Of a DNA stretch of 64,000 nt, positions 1 through 8,810 are shown piece by piece. Made by a program: the position numbers and the translations under genes. The DNA comes from Methanobrevibacter thaueri (GTDB lineage Archaea; Methanobacteriota; Methanobacteria; Methanobacteriales; Methanobacteriaceae), in NCBI RefSeq assembly GCF_015062915.1, contig NZ_SUTJ01000004.1, positions 107,681 through 171,680 on the forward strand, given 5' to 3'. Numbering within the stretch: the stretch's first letter is position 1; each line of letters begins with the position of its first letter. The notes below the pieces were generated by a model that was not told the DNA's origin, ran no database searches, and saw only the letters and a program-made list of their open reading frames with translations.

Positions 1-1
1 A

Positions 2-436
2 GCCACCAAAGCTGGAGCAATCATGGGCGGAGCATCTGAAGAGGTCATTGATGCAATGTATGAATACGGTCGTTTAATTGGTCTTGCTTTCCAAATTCAG
101 GATGATTATCTTGATCTCGCTTCTGATGAGGAGACTTTAGGTAAACCAATCGGTTCAGATATTGGAAAAGGAAAAATGACCATTATTGCAATAAAAGGTT
201 TAGCTAATGTTGAAGATGACAGATTACTTGAAATCTTGAAAGCTGAAAATAATTCACAAGATGAGATAGATGAGGCAATTGAAATTTTAACAAATTGTGG
301 CGCTATTGAATATGCTCGCAATTTGGCATTAGAATCTGTTGATAAAGCAAAAGAAGTACTCGAAATATTAGACGATTCTTCATCTAAACAGGTACTTGCT
401 GACATTGCAGATTTCGTTCTTGAGAGAAGTGCTTAA
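2..436 (+). CDS. idsA: Short-chain isoprenyl diphosphate synthase (GGPP/FPP synthase), C-terminal part
   Basis: The reading frame is open to the window edge, so the gene begins upstream and only about 144 C-terminal residues are visible. They hold the second aspartate-rich motif of trans-prenyltransferases (FQIQDDYLDL), followed by GKPIGSDIGKGKMT, which matches the substrate-binding end of geranylgeranyl/farnesyl diphosphate synthases. In archaea this enzyme makes the C15/C20 prenyl chains of ether lipids. The remaining residues are helical and end in FVLERSA, as expected for the family C-terminus. An ATG at base 23 lies inside the conserved fold and is not a real start. A T-rich tract after the stop may serve as terminator. 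The family call is firm; chain-length specificity cannot be read from this fragment. Confidence 0.93.
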   Translation, partial: ATKAGAIMGGASEEVIDAMYEYGRLIGLAFQIQDDYLDLASDEETLGKPIGSDIGKGKMTIIAIKGLANVEDDRLLEILKAENNSQDEIDEAIEILTNCGAIEYARNLALESVDKAKEVLEILDDSSSKQVLADIADFVLERSA

Positions 437-547
437 ACTCTCTCATTTTTTTCACTTTTTTTTAAAAATTTTTGAGATTCCATGAGTTAACATGGAATCT
501 GAAAGTCGGTATCAATACGGTTTTTACATTAGCTGTATATTGTGGTT

Positions 548-639
548 GAAATTTCCATAATGCGGTAACATGTTGTATTCTAATTAATCCTTGGAAGTGA
601 GTCGAGAACGTTTTAAAAGAAATGCATTATAGAAATTTC
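548..639. repeat. Long imperfect inverted repeat
   Basis: GAAATTTCCATAATGC at 548-563 pairs with GCATTATAGAAATTTC at 624-639 at 15 of 16 positions, enclosing a 60-base loop. No open frame covers it. It could be a small structured RNA, a transcription-end structure or the remains of a small mobile element. I saw no second copy in this window. Confidence 0.55.
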
Positions 640-648
640 CGTGTTTCA

Positions 649-669
649 TGATAATACAAAGTATTATCA
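649..669. repeat. Perfect 9-bp hairpin
   Basis: TGATAATAC (649-657), AAA, then GTATTATCA (661-669) is a perfect stem with a minimal loop, 10 bases after the longer inverted repeat. As a DNA palindrome it could bind a protein; as RNA it would be a tight AU-rich hairpin. No T-run follows directly, so it is not a typical terminator. Confidence 0.5.
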
Positions 670-815
670 AAATTAGGTATTGTTTCCATTTGATATAAGT
701 TTTTTCTTTGTTTTAAGGTCAATAAGTTCAATTCAAGACAATTTTACCAACTGAAAACAATTTTACGAATCCCTACAACAAATCTTAAAAACCATTTATA
801 CACAAAAATTAACAT

Positions 816-1613
816 ATGAAAGGTATAATTGGAGCAATATCCGGTGATATTATCGGATCAACAAAAGAACATCGCCCTATAAAAACAAAAGATTTTGAAT
901 TGTTTCCCCGTGGCTCAACCGCCACTGATGACACTGTCATGACATTGGCTGTTGCAAACTGGCTGATTGAGGATAAGGATTCACTTGAGGTTCTGGTGGA
1001 TAATCTGCAGTTTTTCGGCAACCTGTATCCAAATGCAGGCTATGGGGGAAGATTCATTCACTGGTTAGCTGCGGAAAAACCTGAGCCATACAACAGCTGG
1101 GCCAACGGATCAGCAATGAGGGTTTCACCATGCGCATGGGTTGCAAACTCTCTTGAAGAGGCACAGAAGCTTGCTGAAATGTCGGCCATTGTCACCCATG
1201 ACCATCCTGAAGGAATCAAGGGGGCGCTTTCCACATGTGATGCCATTTATCTTGCAAGAACCGGCGCCGGCAAGGATGAAATCAAAAGCCACATTGAAGA
1301 GACATATGGATATGACCTTTCAAGAAATCTGGATGACATCAGAAGGGTATATGAATTTGACATTTCATGTGCAGGAAGTGTTCCTGAGTCCATTATCTCT
1401 TTTCTTGAAGCGGAGGACTTTGAGGATACCGTTAGAAACGCCATATCTCTTGGAGGGGATGCTGACACTCAAGCGGCTATTGCTGGAAGCATTGCATCAG
1501 CATACTGGGACGTTCCGTTTGACATGTATGAAAAGTCACTCGATTATCTTGATGAGACATTGCTTGCAGTCTACACTGAATTTGAAGGAAAGTTCATATT
1601 GCCAAATATTTAA
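816..1613 (+). CDS. ADP-ribosylglycohydrolase family protein
   Basis: The 265-residue protein has the two metal-binding signatures of the DraG/ARH family: STATDDT near residues 34-40 and GGDADTQAA near 213-221, where aspartates and threonines hold the binuclear magnesium centre. Length fits a single ARH domain. Family members remove ADP-ribose from proteins or small molecules; the substrate cannot be deduced. It sits alone between idsA and an adhesin-like gene on the same strand, with no toxin or ADP-ribosyltransferase beside it. There is no clear ribosome-binding site before the ATG, and a TATA box about 15-22 bases upstream suggests a leaderless transcript. It is therefore probably a cytoplasmic housekeeping or stress hydrolase rather than half of a toxin-antitoxin pair, but that is inference. 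Confidence 0.88.
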   Translation: MKGIIGAISGDIIGSTKEHRPIKTKDFELFPRGSTATDDTVMTLAVANWLIEDKDSLEVLVDNLQFFGNLYPNAGYGGRFIHWLAAEKPEPYNSWANGSAMRVSPCAWVANSLEEAQKLAEMSAIVTHDHPEGIKGALSTCDAIYLARTGAGKDEIKSHIEETYGYDLSRNLDDIRRVYEFDISCAGSVPESIISFLEAEDFEDTVRNAISLGGDADTQAAIAGSIASAYWDVPFDMYEKSLDYLDETLLAVYTEFEGKFILPNI

Positions 1614-1651
1614 GTATATTAAAATGTTAAATATTAATTGGTTGTGAATGA

Positions 1652-3193
1652 ATGAATAGGAAAATATTATTTACTTTTTTAATAGTTTTAACATTATTGT
1701 TATCCATTTCTTGCATTTCAGCTACAGATAATTTAACTGACACTGTTAGTTTGGATGATGATTCATCTGACATTGCGGATTTGGAAAATGATTCCAGTCC
1801 CGTTTTGCAGGAAGCTCCAACTGATGATGGCTCAGATGAGGATAATAAGTCCTCTACTGTGATTAATGCCTCTGATGTGGAGACATACACTGACTTGAAG
1901 GACACTTTTACGGTTAGCCTTAAGTCAAATGGAACAGCTCTAGCGAATAAATCAGTTGAAATTATCTTGAATGGCGTCACATACAATGGAATCACGGATG
2001 ATAAAGGTAAGTACAGCATAAACTTCAAGCTTAAGACAGGAAACTACACTGTTCAATACTTCTTCTATGGTGATGACAACTACACTGCATCCAATGGGAC
2101 AGCTAAAATAATTGTCAATCCCGACATTGTAACATATTTGAAGGTTGTAGACAAGGATATCAATTATCGTCAAGGCCTGAAATCAATGTTTCAGTTGAAA
2201 CTGACTGATATTTACGGTAATCCTGTAAAAAGCCAATATGTTAAGATTAATGTCAACGGCAAGACATATAATGTCAAAACCAGTGCAAGCGGTGTTGCAA
2301 CTATTTATCTAAGCCTTAAGAAGGGAACATATACTGTTTCATATTCCTTTGCAGGTTCAGGATTATACCTGGCTTCATCAGGAACATTTAAAATAACCGT
2401 AAAGCCCGCCTTGAGCAAGGGAAACGGATATTGGGTTAACAAGTGGAGCATGAAGAAAGTCAATCTTAAAAAGCTTTCCAAAAAGGGAACCAAGCACATT
2501 TTCCTTCAGCATACTGCATTCTCCCATTATGGCAAGAACAAAGTCATCAAATGGATCAAGAAAGCCCATAAGTATGGAATCAAGGTTCATATATGGATGG
2601 CAGTATTCTACAATAACGGAAAGTATATTCACGCTTCAAGCAAGAAGGGTGTCTATAATTATGCCCACATGAACGAAAAAATCAAATTGGCAAAATACTA
2701 CGCTTCATTCAAGGAAGTTGACGGAATCCACTTTGACTACTTGAGGTTTGGAGGAAATGCATATAAGTACAAGAACGCTGCCAGTGCAATCAACTATTTT
2801 GTAAAGAAAGCATGCAGCGAGGTTAGAAGTGTGCATCCAAACATAATTGTTTCAGCGGCAGTGATGCCTGAGCCGTCTTCCATGAAATATTACTACGGTC
2901 AGGACGTTCCAACAATATCCAAGTATCTGGACGTTGTCATTCCGATGATTTATAAGGGAAACTATCATGCAAGTTCCAAATGGATTAAAAAGGTTACCAA
3001 AAAGTTCGTCAAGCAGACTACGGGTTCCAAGATTTGGGCGGGACTGCAGTCATACAAATCCGATTGGAACATCAAGAAACTGTCCTACAGTGCTCTTTTG
3101 AAGGATGCCAAAAACGCCAAGAAGGGCGGAGCGGCAGGTGTTGTTCTGTTTAGATTCGGATTGTCCGCTTTATTGAACTTTAAGAAAATATAA
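1652..3193 (+). CDS. Secreted adhesin-like protein with two Ig-like repeats and a glycosidase-like barrel
   Basis: The 513-residue product begins with a Sec signal peptide (about residues 1-25, ending near SCISA) and an acidic Ser/Asp-rich linker. Two Ig-like repeats follow, at about 70-158 and 160-252, each with the pattern KTYNV...KKGTYTVSYSF typical of methanogen adhesin-like proteins. Residues 258-513 form a different, lysine- and aromatic-rich domain. Segments such as GIKVHIWMAVF, VDGIHFDYLRF and VIPMIYKGNY resemble the GH10-like/YngK-type putative glycoside hydrolases (DUF4015-like TIM barrel). The protein is thus likely exported and may bind or cut polysaccharide, perhaps cell wall or host glycan. 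No membrane anchor is visible at the C-terminus. The start is supported by GTGA just upstream. The barrel assignment is from motif memory and moderately sure; the repeats are clear. Confidence 0.8.
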   Translation: MNRKILFTFLIVLTLLLSISCISATDNLTDTVSLDDDSSDIADLENDSSPVLQEAPTDDGSDEDNKSSTVINASDVETYTDLKDTFTVSLKSNGTALANKSVEIILNGVTYNGITDDKGKYSINFKLKTGNYTVQYFFYGDDNYTASNGTAKIIVNPDIVTYLKVVDKDINYRQGLKSMFQLKLTDIYGNPVKSQYVKINVNGKTYNVKTSASGVATIYLSLKKGTYTVSYSFAGSGLYLASSGTFKITVKPALSKGNGYWVNKWSMKKVNLKKLSKKGTKHIFLQHTAFSHYGKNKVIKWIKKAHKYGIKVHIWMAVFYNNGKYIHASSKKGVYNYAHMNEKIKLAKYYASFKEVDGIHFDYLRFGGNAYKYKNAASAINYFVKKACSEVRSVHPNIIVSAAVMPEPSSMKYYYGQDVPTISKYLDVVIPMIYKGNYHASSKWIKKVTKKFVKQTTGSKIWAGLQSYKSDWNIKKLSYSALLKDAKNAKKGGAAGVVLFRFGLSALLNFKKI

Positions 3194-3249
3194 TATTTTA
3201 TTTCTTAAAAACATAATCTTTAAATGGATCAGGTGATGTCGCACATGTT

Positions 3250-3331
3250 CATGAATTTTCCCCAGAAATTTCATGCTACGTTCCTGATAGCCAATCAGTT
3301 GCATTGAATAATTAAAAATACTATTCAATGC
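3250..3331. repeat. Two consecutive hairpins in the gap after the adhesin-like gene
   Basis: CATGAATTTTC (3250-3260) pairs with GAAATTTCATG (3265-3275) with one mismatch, and GCATTGAATA (3301-3310) pairs perfectly with TATTCAATGC (3322-3331) around an 11-base loop. The second is followed within about 10 bases by a T-rich run, so it may be a transcription-end structure for the adhesin-like gene. The rest of the 241-base gap up to the convergent trmB-like gene shows nothing further. Confidence 0.5.
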
Positions 3332-3434
3332 TTCCATTTCTTTTTTTACCATTCAAATTTCAACAATCATCCAGTTTTTGCAATTTTATAAATGACTGAA
3401 ATATTCGTTTAGATAACAATAACATTTTGTCAAG

Positions 3435-4217
3435 TCATTTTTTTCTCTTCTTTCTGTTTTTTAATTTTTTCAATTGGTTCATGAAACGCTCATCATAGTT
3501 TCTTGCAATGTCCTCGTACTTGTTCCAGATTCCGATTGCGGTTTCAGGTATCACTTCACGCTTGTCCTCACTGAACTTGGTGTAGGTGTGCATCATCTCC
3601 TTTGAATCGGATATTATCAGCTTTACGAATGGAATGTCTGCCTTTTGAATGTTAATGTCATTTTTCTTGAATAACTTTATGATATCCACTTCTTCATTGT
3701 TGATGTAGCATGTCGGTGAAGCGAGGATGTTTATCCTTAAATCAGACCTGTTTTGCAATGCCTTGACCAGTGCTTCCCCTTCCCCTTCGAAGAGGAATCC
3801 TATTCTCATGTTTATGGAATCCCTTGCCCTCTTGATGATTTCCAATTCCTGGGCAATGATTTTCTCAACACCGTATATTCTCCAAATTGGGGCTTGAACC
3901 TGGCTCATACCGTTTTCGTAGACATATGTCAATCTTGTGATTGTATCGTCAATTTCTGCATTCAACCTTTCCTTTTCACGTGTCAGGACCTCTACCGGTG
4001 ATTTCACATTATATGTCAGTGGCCTTCCGTCCTCGATTTCAATGAAATTCTTTTCACTTAACTTCTTCAAAACATCATATATTTTACTGCGAGGAATGCC
4101 TGATTTTTCTGATACTTCAACTGCAGTTGCTGATATTAATGAGGTGAGTGTTACATATGCTTCGGCCTCATACATTGTCAGTCCTATTCCCTTAAGTGTA
4201 GCTATATTCTCGTCCAT
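3435..4217 (-). CDS. TrmB-family transcriptional regulator
   Basis: The 260-residue protein opens with a winged-helix domain (about residues 1-75: LTMYEAEAYVTL, SGIPRSKIYDVLKKL) matching the TrmB/PF01978 helix-turn-helix. A helical segment and a C-terminal domain (about 110-245) of the kind that senses a ligand follow. It ends in a very basic tail (KKLKNRKKRKK). TrmB-like proteins in archaea respond to sugars or other metabolites. It is divergent from hcp (start 4335), and the 117-base space between them contains an interrupted palindrome next to the hcp TATA box. Control of hcp or of itself is therefore a reasonable guess. The inducer cannot be named. Confidence 0.88.
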   Translation of the reverse strand: MDENIATLKGIGLTMYEAEAYVTLTSLISATAVEVSEKSGIPRSKIYDVLKKLSEKNFIEIEDGRPLTYNVKSPVEVLTREKERLNAEIDDTITRLTYVYENGMSQVQAPIWRIYGVEKIIAQELEIIKRARDSINMRIGFLFEGEGEALVKALQNRSDLRINILASPTCYINNEEVDIIKLFKKNDINIQKADIPFVKLIISDSKEMMHTYTKFSEDKREVIPETAIGIWNKYEDIARNYDERFMNQLKKLKNRKKRKK

Positions 4218-4254
4218 GTTTTTTATTATTTCTTTAATAATATATAATTGTTAC

Positions 4255-4278
4255 TTTTCACCCTTACGAAGTGACAAA
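4255..4278. promoter_or_regulatory. Interrupted palindrome directly upstream of the hcp TATA box
   Basis: TTTTCAC at 4255-4261 and GTGACAAA at 4271-4278 form an imperfect inverted repeat with a 9-base spacer. A TATA box (CTTTATATAT, about 4281-4290) follows immediately, and the hcp ATG is at 4335. Its place just upstream of TATA suits an activator or regulator site. The divergent TrmB-family gene is the nearest candidate binder, which is inference. Confidence 0.5.
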
Positions 4279-4334
4279 ATCTTTATATATGCTTCAAGTC
4301 AACTTATAATTATAACTAAAAAGAGGTTATTATT

Positions 4335-5642
4335 ATGGCAGAAGGATTAGATATGTTTTGTTATCAATGTTCCCAAACCGCTAAAGGTACCGGATGTACT
4401 GTTAGTGGAGTTTGCGGTAAAAAACCAACAGTTGCAAGATTACAGGATAACTTGATCTTCACTATGAAAGGAATCAGTGCATACAACTACAATGCAAACG
4501 TTTTAGGAAAATTCAACCCTGAAATAGACGCATTCCTAACCAAAGGATTATACACTACATTAACAAACGTCAACTTTGATGTTGAAGACTTAGTTGCACT
4601 CGCTTTAGAAGCAGGAAAAGTCAGCGTTGACGTAATGAGATTACTCAAGGACGCACACATCGAAGCATACGGCGAACCGCAACCAGTGGAAGTTAAAGTC
4701 GGAGCACAGGAAGGACCAGCAATCATCGTAACCGGTCACGACCTAAAAGCATTGGAAGAACTGTTAAAACAGGTTGAAGGAACTGACATCAAAGTCTACA
4801 CCCACTCCGAAATGCTACCTGCACACGGATACCCTGGACTCAACAAATACGAAAACCTCGCAGGTCAACTCGGTGGAGCATGGCACGACCAAAGAACAGT
4901 CTTTAAAAAATACAATGCGGCAATTGTTGGAACCAGTAACTGTGTATTGCCAGCACTTGACTCCTACAAGGAAAGAATGTTCACAATGGATGTAGCAAAA
5001 CTCGAAGGAGTAAAAACAGTAGAAGATTACGACTTCTCAGAAGTAATTGAATGTGCAAAATCATTAGGATCATTAGAACCAGAAGAATTAACCACAATCA
5101 CAACCGGTTGGAGTGCAGGAGCTATTGTAGAGCATGCTGACAAAATCAAGGAATTAGTCTTAGACGGTAAAATCTCAAGATTCTTCGTAGTCGGCGGATG
5201 TGACAAAGCAGCAAAACACAACGACTACTACAGGGAATTCGTACAAAACTTACCTGAAGACACAGTCATCCTAACATTAGCATGTGGTAAATACAAATTC
5301 AACGACCTCGACTTAGGTGACATTGAAGGTATTCCAAGATTACTCGATGTAGGTCAATGTAACGACACCATCGTAGCAGTTGACGTTGCATTAGCATTAT
5401 GCGAACTGTTCGACATGGAATTAAACGAATTGCCATTAACAATCGTTCTCTCCTGGATGGAACAAAAAGCAGCAGCAGTACTCTGGGCATTACTCTACCT
5501 CGGAAAAACCGACATGTGGATTGGACCAGTTCTCCCTGCATGGTGTAACGACGATATCTTAAATGTTTTAGTTGGAAACTATAATTTAACTCCTACTTCT
5601 GGCAATGCTCTTGTTGACATTAAAAGAATTATGGGAGAATAA
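4335..5642 (+). CDS. hcp: Hybrid cluster protein (hydroxylamine reductase), short archaeal class
   Basis: The N-terminus carries the iron-sulfur cysteine set C9, C12, C21 and C27 ([15 protein letters not shown]...GVCGKKP). Hybrid-cluster ligand regions follow later ([38 protein letters not shown]). At 435 residues it is shorter than bacterial Hcp (about 550) and fits the class III form of archaea and thermophiles, which lacks part of the helical domain. Hcp handles hydroxylamine/NO and is also implicated in nitrosylation chemistry, so a nitrosative or oxidative stress role is likely in a strict anaerobe. GAGGT at 4323-4327 supports the ATG at 4335; an in-frame ATG at 4353 is the alternative. 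A cupin gene follows 3 bases after the stop and is probably co-transcribed. Confidence 0.95.
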   Translation: MAEGLDMFCYQCSQTAKGTGCTVSGVCGKKPTVARLQDNLIFTMKGISAYNYNANVLGKFNPEIDAFLTKGLYTTLTNVNFDVEDLVALALEAGKVSVDVMRLLKDAHIEAYGEPQPVEVKVGAQEGPAIIVTGHDLKALEELLKQVEGTDIKVYTHSEMLPAHGYPGLNKYENLAGQLGGAWHDQRTVFKKYNAAIVGTSNCVLPALDSYKERMFTMDVAKLEGVKTVEDYDFSEVIECAKSLGSLEPEELTTITTGWSAGAIVEHADKIKELVLDGKISRFFVVGGCDKAAKHNDYYREFVQNLPEDTVILTLACGKYKFNDLDLGDIEGIPRLLDVGQCNDTIVAVDVALALCELFDMELNELPLTIVLSWMEQKAAAVLWALLYLGKTDMWIGPVLPAWCNDDILNVLVGNYNLTPTSGNALVDIKRIMGE

Positions 5643-5645
5643 GTT

Positions 5646-5972
5646 ATGAGTGATTTAAAAGCAAAAGCATTAGATATACAAAAATTAGTTGAGTATCAAG
5701 ATGATACAGTAGTCAGCCGTGAAGTAATCAAAAAAGAGTTAGGTACAGTAACATTCTTTGCCTTTGATCAAGGCCAAGGATTGTCTGAACACTCAGCTCC
5801 TTTTGATGCAATGGTTCAGGTAATTGACGGTGAGGCTGAAATTACCATTTCCGGTGAAAAGCACACCGTCAAGGCAGGTGAAATAATCATCATGCCAGCC
5901 AATGAGCCACATGCGCTTCAAGCTGAAAACAGTCCATATAAAATGATTTTAACCATGATAAAAAGTGATTAA
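5646..5972 (+). CDS. Small cupin-domain protein
   Basis: This 108-residue protein is a single cupin barrel. The first metal motif region is GLSEHSAPFDAMVQVIDGEAE and the second is AGEIIIMPANEPHALQA, with histidines suited to metal binding. It begins 3 bases after the hcp stop, so the two are almost certainly translated from one mRNA. Similar stand-alone cupins often accompany redox stress genes, and a metal- or small-molecule-binding accessory role to Hcp is plausible. No enzyme activity can be assigned. Confidence 0.87.
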   Translation: MSDLKAKALDIQKLVEYQDDTVVSREVIKKELGTVTFFAFDQGQGLSEHSAPFDAMVQVIDGEAEITISGEKHTVKAGEIIIMPANEPHALQAENSPYKMILTMIKSD

Positions 5973-5990
5973 ATTCATTTTATCTTTTTT

Positions 5991-6797
5991 TTACTTTTTC
6001 CACCAGACCATTATCCAATCGGCCTTATCCTTGACGTTGAAGTATTTTCCATCCTCAAAGGTTAAAATCCTTTCAAGATAATCTCTTAACAATTCCTTTT
6101 CCTCATTGGAATACAAGTCAAGGCGGAACTTTCCATTGTCCATTGCCTCATCTATGCTTTCATATTCACGGTAATTGTTCAAGTCAAACCTTTCGACGTT
6201 TGCATAGATTCCCATGTTGAATAATATGTTAAAGAAGTAATTGTAATCCGGAAAATCCTCTGTCTTTATACCAAGTTCCTTATCGAAGTCCTTTTCGATT
6301 TTCTTGTTTTCCGGTCCGAAGATGGTTATGAAAACGTATTTGTTAGCTATTTTATCCAATTCAGCCAGAACATCTTCTATTGGGATGATTCCATTCAATG
6401 ACCTTGAGCAGACCACCACGTCAACGTCTCCTATCTCCTCATAGGTGATTTCCTCAATAGGCTTTAAAACAGTTTCAATATTGGTGATGTTATTCTCATT
6501 TGCCCTTTTTTCAAGATATTCAAGCATTTTGGGGGATGAATCAAGGCCTATGACCTTTTTTACTCTCTTGGCCAGTGGTATTGTGACTGATCCCTCTCCG
6601 CAGCCGACATCAAGGACAACATCATTCTCATCCAAGATTAATTTATCAAATAATGCATCCTGGTAGTCATCCTTTCGGGTTCTTTTGAAAAATCCAGGTG
6701 CAGCCTTGTCCCAGTCCTTATTGACCTTGCCTTCCAGCCTTTCAGCCCAAAAGCCTGCCCAATCTATTTCATTAGGGTTTTCAATACATTGTTTCAT
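5991..6797 (-). CDS. Class I SAM-dependent methyltransferase
   Basis: The 268-residue protein has a Rossmann methyltransferase core with motif I VVLDVGCGEGSVT near residues 60-72, then the acidic residue of motif II in VIGLDSS. The N-terminal 50 residues (PNEIDWAGFWAERLEGK...) and a C-terminal part ending DKADWIMVWWKK are extra to the core. It is the last gene of a minus-strand operon: its ATG overlaps the stop of the aldo/keto reductase by 4 bases, and a TPR gene lies upstream of that. It converges on the hcp-cupin pair with an 18-base gap. Small-molecule methylation is likely; the substrate is unknown. Confidence 0.85.
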   Translation of the reverse strand: MKQCIENPNEIDWAGFWAERLEGKVNKDWDKAAPGFFKRTRKDDYQDALFDKLILDENDVVLDVGCGEGSVTIPLAKRVKKVIGLDSSPKMLEYLEKRANENNITNIETVLKPIEEITYEEIGDVDVVVCSRSLNGIIPIEDVLAELDKIANKYVFITIFGPENKKIEKDFDKELGIKTEDFPDYNYFFNILFNMGIYANVERFDLNNYREYESIDEAMDNGKFRLDLYSNEEKELLRDYLERILTFEDGKYFNVKDKADWIMVWWKK

Positions 6798-7810
6798 ATT
6801 ATTGTCCTTCCTTCTAGAACGTTCATGTAATCTTCATAATTCTCTTTTAAAAGCTCAGGAATGTCCAGTTCATATGGACAATTGTCAACGCATGCGTAGC
6901 ATTCAATGCAGTCCTTTGTCTTGTGCATGGTCTGTTGGGTTTTCTCATCCATGTTAGGCTCTGTCGGAAAACGCCTAATCCAAAGTGACATTCTAGCGCA
7001 TAGGCTGATGTTGATTCCTTCAGGGCATGGCATGCAGTATCCGCATCCTCTGCAGAAATTGTCACCAAGCACTTTTTTATCCTCTTCAATATCCTTCTGC
7101 AGGCTTTCGTCCACAAGAAGGTCGCTTGGCAATGACAGGAACTCTTCAAGTTCGCTCATGTGCTGAACTCCCCAGATTGGAAGCACATTGTCGAATTGAT
7201 TCATGTATGCGAAACTGGCCTTTGCGTTTTTGAGAAGTCCTCCGCCCATTGCCTTCATGGCAATGAAACCCACATCAAGATCCTTGCACTTTTGAACAAT
7301 CTTTAACTCTTCCTCTCCACTTAAATAGGAGAATGGGTACTGCAGGGTTTCATAAAGTCCGCTGTCAAGGGCCTCATGAGCGATAGTGATTTTATGGGTT
7401 GTGATACCGATATGTTTGATTAATCCTTCCTCTTTTGCTTCAAGCATTGCATTTGCCATTTCATCACCCTCTTTTGGGCAGAATGAAATGTTGTGGTGCT
7501 GATACAGGTCAAGGTAATCAGTTCTTAACTCCTTAAGGGAGGTTTCAAGATCATTCCAAAAGTCCTCTGGAGCCTCGGCAGCAGTCTTTGATGCCAGATA
7601 TATTTTGTCTCTGACATCCTCAAATGCCTTGCCCAGCTTTTCCTCACTGTCAGTGTAGAAACGTGCAGTATCGTAAAAGTCAATTCCTGATTCATATGCC
7701 CTATTCAATATCGCAAGTGAATCATCCATGTTTCTTCTTTGAATCGGCAGTGCGCCAAATCCAATCTTGTTCACTTCTAGATTAGTTTTTCCAAGTCTCA
7801 CATTATCCAT
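6794..7810 (-). CDS. Aldo/keto reductase with C-terminal ferredoxin-like iron-sulfur domain
   Basis: Residues 1-240 form an aldo/keto reductase barrel with the catalytic set visible: Asp/Tyr region GIDFYDTARFY, Lys in IYLASKTAAE and His in DLYQHHNISF. The last 90 residues hold two cysteine clusters, CRGCGYCMPCPEGI and CIECYACVDNCPYEL, enough for two 4Fe-4S centres. This AKR-ferredoxin fusion is common in anaerobes and probably couples reduction of a carbonyl to ferredoxin-type electron flow. It overlaps the upstream TPR gene by 8 bases and the downstream methyltransferase by 4, so the three are one operon. Substrate unknown. Confidence 0.92.
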   Translation of the reverse strand: MDNVRLGKTNLEVNKIGFGALPIQRRNMDDSLAILNRAYESGIDFYDTARFYTDSEEKLGKAFEDVRDKIYLASKTAAEAPEDFWNDLETSLKELRTDYLDLYQHHNISFCPKEGDEMANAMLEAKEEGLIKHIGITTHKITIAHEALDSGLYETLQYPFSYLSGEEELKIVQKCKDLDVGFIAMKAMGGGLLKNAKASFAYMNQFDNVLPIWGVQHMSELEEFLSLPSDLLVDESLQKDIEEDKKVLGDNFCRGCGYCMPCPEGINISLCARMSLWIRRFPTEPNMDEKTQQTMHKTKDCIECYACVDNCPYELDIPELLKENYEDYMNVLEGRTII

Positions 7811-8810
7811 AACCGTTCATTTTTAAAATAACATATAAAATGATAATTATGATTAGGATTATGATTGATGTTCTTGCTGAGAAGAATTTTGTCTTTTTGA
7901 ATTCCTTGTCCTTGACTTCTCCGGTTTTCATAATCCTTTCCTTTTCAAAGGAACATTTCTGATAAATCTTTTCAATGTCATTAGGCAATCTTCCATGCTC
8001 GTTCAGCATGTTGATGGTCTTGTTCAAGTATTTAACCGCTTCGCTGTCATCGCCCATGTTGACGCAGCAGAATGCCGCCTTATGGTTGAAGTTTGTGACC
8101 AGTTCCAAATCATCATCAATTTTTCCTTCATACTGGATGCAGTTCTTATAGCATTTCAGAGCTTCCTTATATTCCTTCAGTTCATATAACGCATCGCCTT
8201 TTGCATTGAATGCGATAATTGTGTCTTCCTGAAGCAATGCCTTGTCAAGATACTCTAGAGCTTCACGGTTTTCACCGTTTTTCTGAAGCATCTGGCCCAT
8301 GTACAAGTCTGTCTTTTGATTTGAACCGAATTGACTTTCATACTGCTTGATGCTTTTCAAAGCTTCATCATAACGCTTTGCCTGAATCAATAATTCAATT
8401 CTGGCCATTATTACTTCTTTTTTTGACAATCGTGGCTTTTCAATGCTTGAATATGACTTGTACTTGTCCACTGCCTTATCCATATACTCAAGGGCTCCAT
8501 CAACATCGCCCTTGTTGAACCTTGACATTGCCTTGTCGCACAATGCATTGATGGAGCGTGGCTGCTGTTCTAGATACTCGTCAAAGTACTTTTCGCCGTA
8601 ATCCCCATTGTCATGAGTGGAATCGTAGTACTGATAGTACATTCCCTTCTCTTCAAGTGCAGGCAAATGTCCGTTTTCAATTAATAAGTCTAAAATAGCT
8701 ATGTATGATTCAGCATCATCTTTCCCGTGTCTTTTCCTAGCTAATTTAAGAGCTTCTTTTTCATTTCCTTCGCTAATGTATTTCTTAGCGCTTTCAACAT
8801 ATTCGCTCAT
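7803..8810 (-). CDS. TPR protein with C-terminal membrane anchor
   Basis: The 335-residue protein is built of tetratricopeptide-like helical hairpins (for example ALEYMDKAVDKYKSY, ALEYLDKALLQEDTI, AVKYLNKTINMLNEHG) over about residues 15-285. A single hydrophobic helix (SIIILIIIIILYVILK, about 312-329) follows with only a few residues after it. This makes it a tail-anchored protein whose repeats face the cytoplasm. It is the first gene of the operon with the aldo/keto reductase (8-base overlap) and methyltransferase, so it may scaffold or localise one of them at the membrane. Function otherwise unknown. Confidence 0.82.
   Translation of the reverse strand: MSEYVESAKKYISEGNEKEALKLARKRHGKDDAESYIAILDLLIENGHLPALEEKGMYYQYYDSTHDNGDYGEKYFDEYLEQQPRSINALCDKAMSRFNKGDVDGALEYMDKAVDKYKSYSSIEKPRLSKKEVIMARIELLIQAKRYDEALKSIKQYESQFGSNQKTDLYMGQMLQKNGENREALEYLDKALLQEDTIIAFNAKGDALYELKEYKEALKCYKNCIQYEGKIDDDLELVTNFNHKAAFCCVNMGDDSEAVKYLNKTINMLNEHGRLPNDIEKIYQKCSFEKERIMKTGEVKDKEFKKTKFFSARTSIIILIIIIILYVILKMNGYG

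Larger units (their letters stand above)
437..815. other. Intergenic region with two inverted repeats and a promoter
   Basis: This 379-base gap has no convincing gene. After the T-rich end of idsA it contains a long imperfect inverted repeat (548-563 with 624-639) and a perfect 9-bp hairpin with a 3-base loop (649-669), listed separately. A TATA-like TTTATACA at 794-801 lies only about 15 bases before the ATG at 816, so the downstream gene may be transcribed leaderless. Confidence 0.6.

Noticed and set aside
3170..3352. Minus-strand open frame of 60 codons across the hairpins after the adhesin-like gene
   Set aside because: It overlaps the adhesin gene end, is made of inverted-repeat sequence, has no ribosome site and resembles no family I know.
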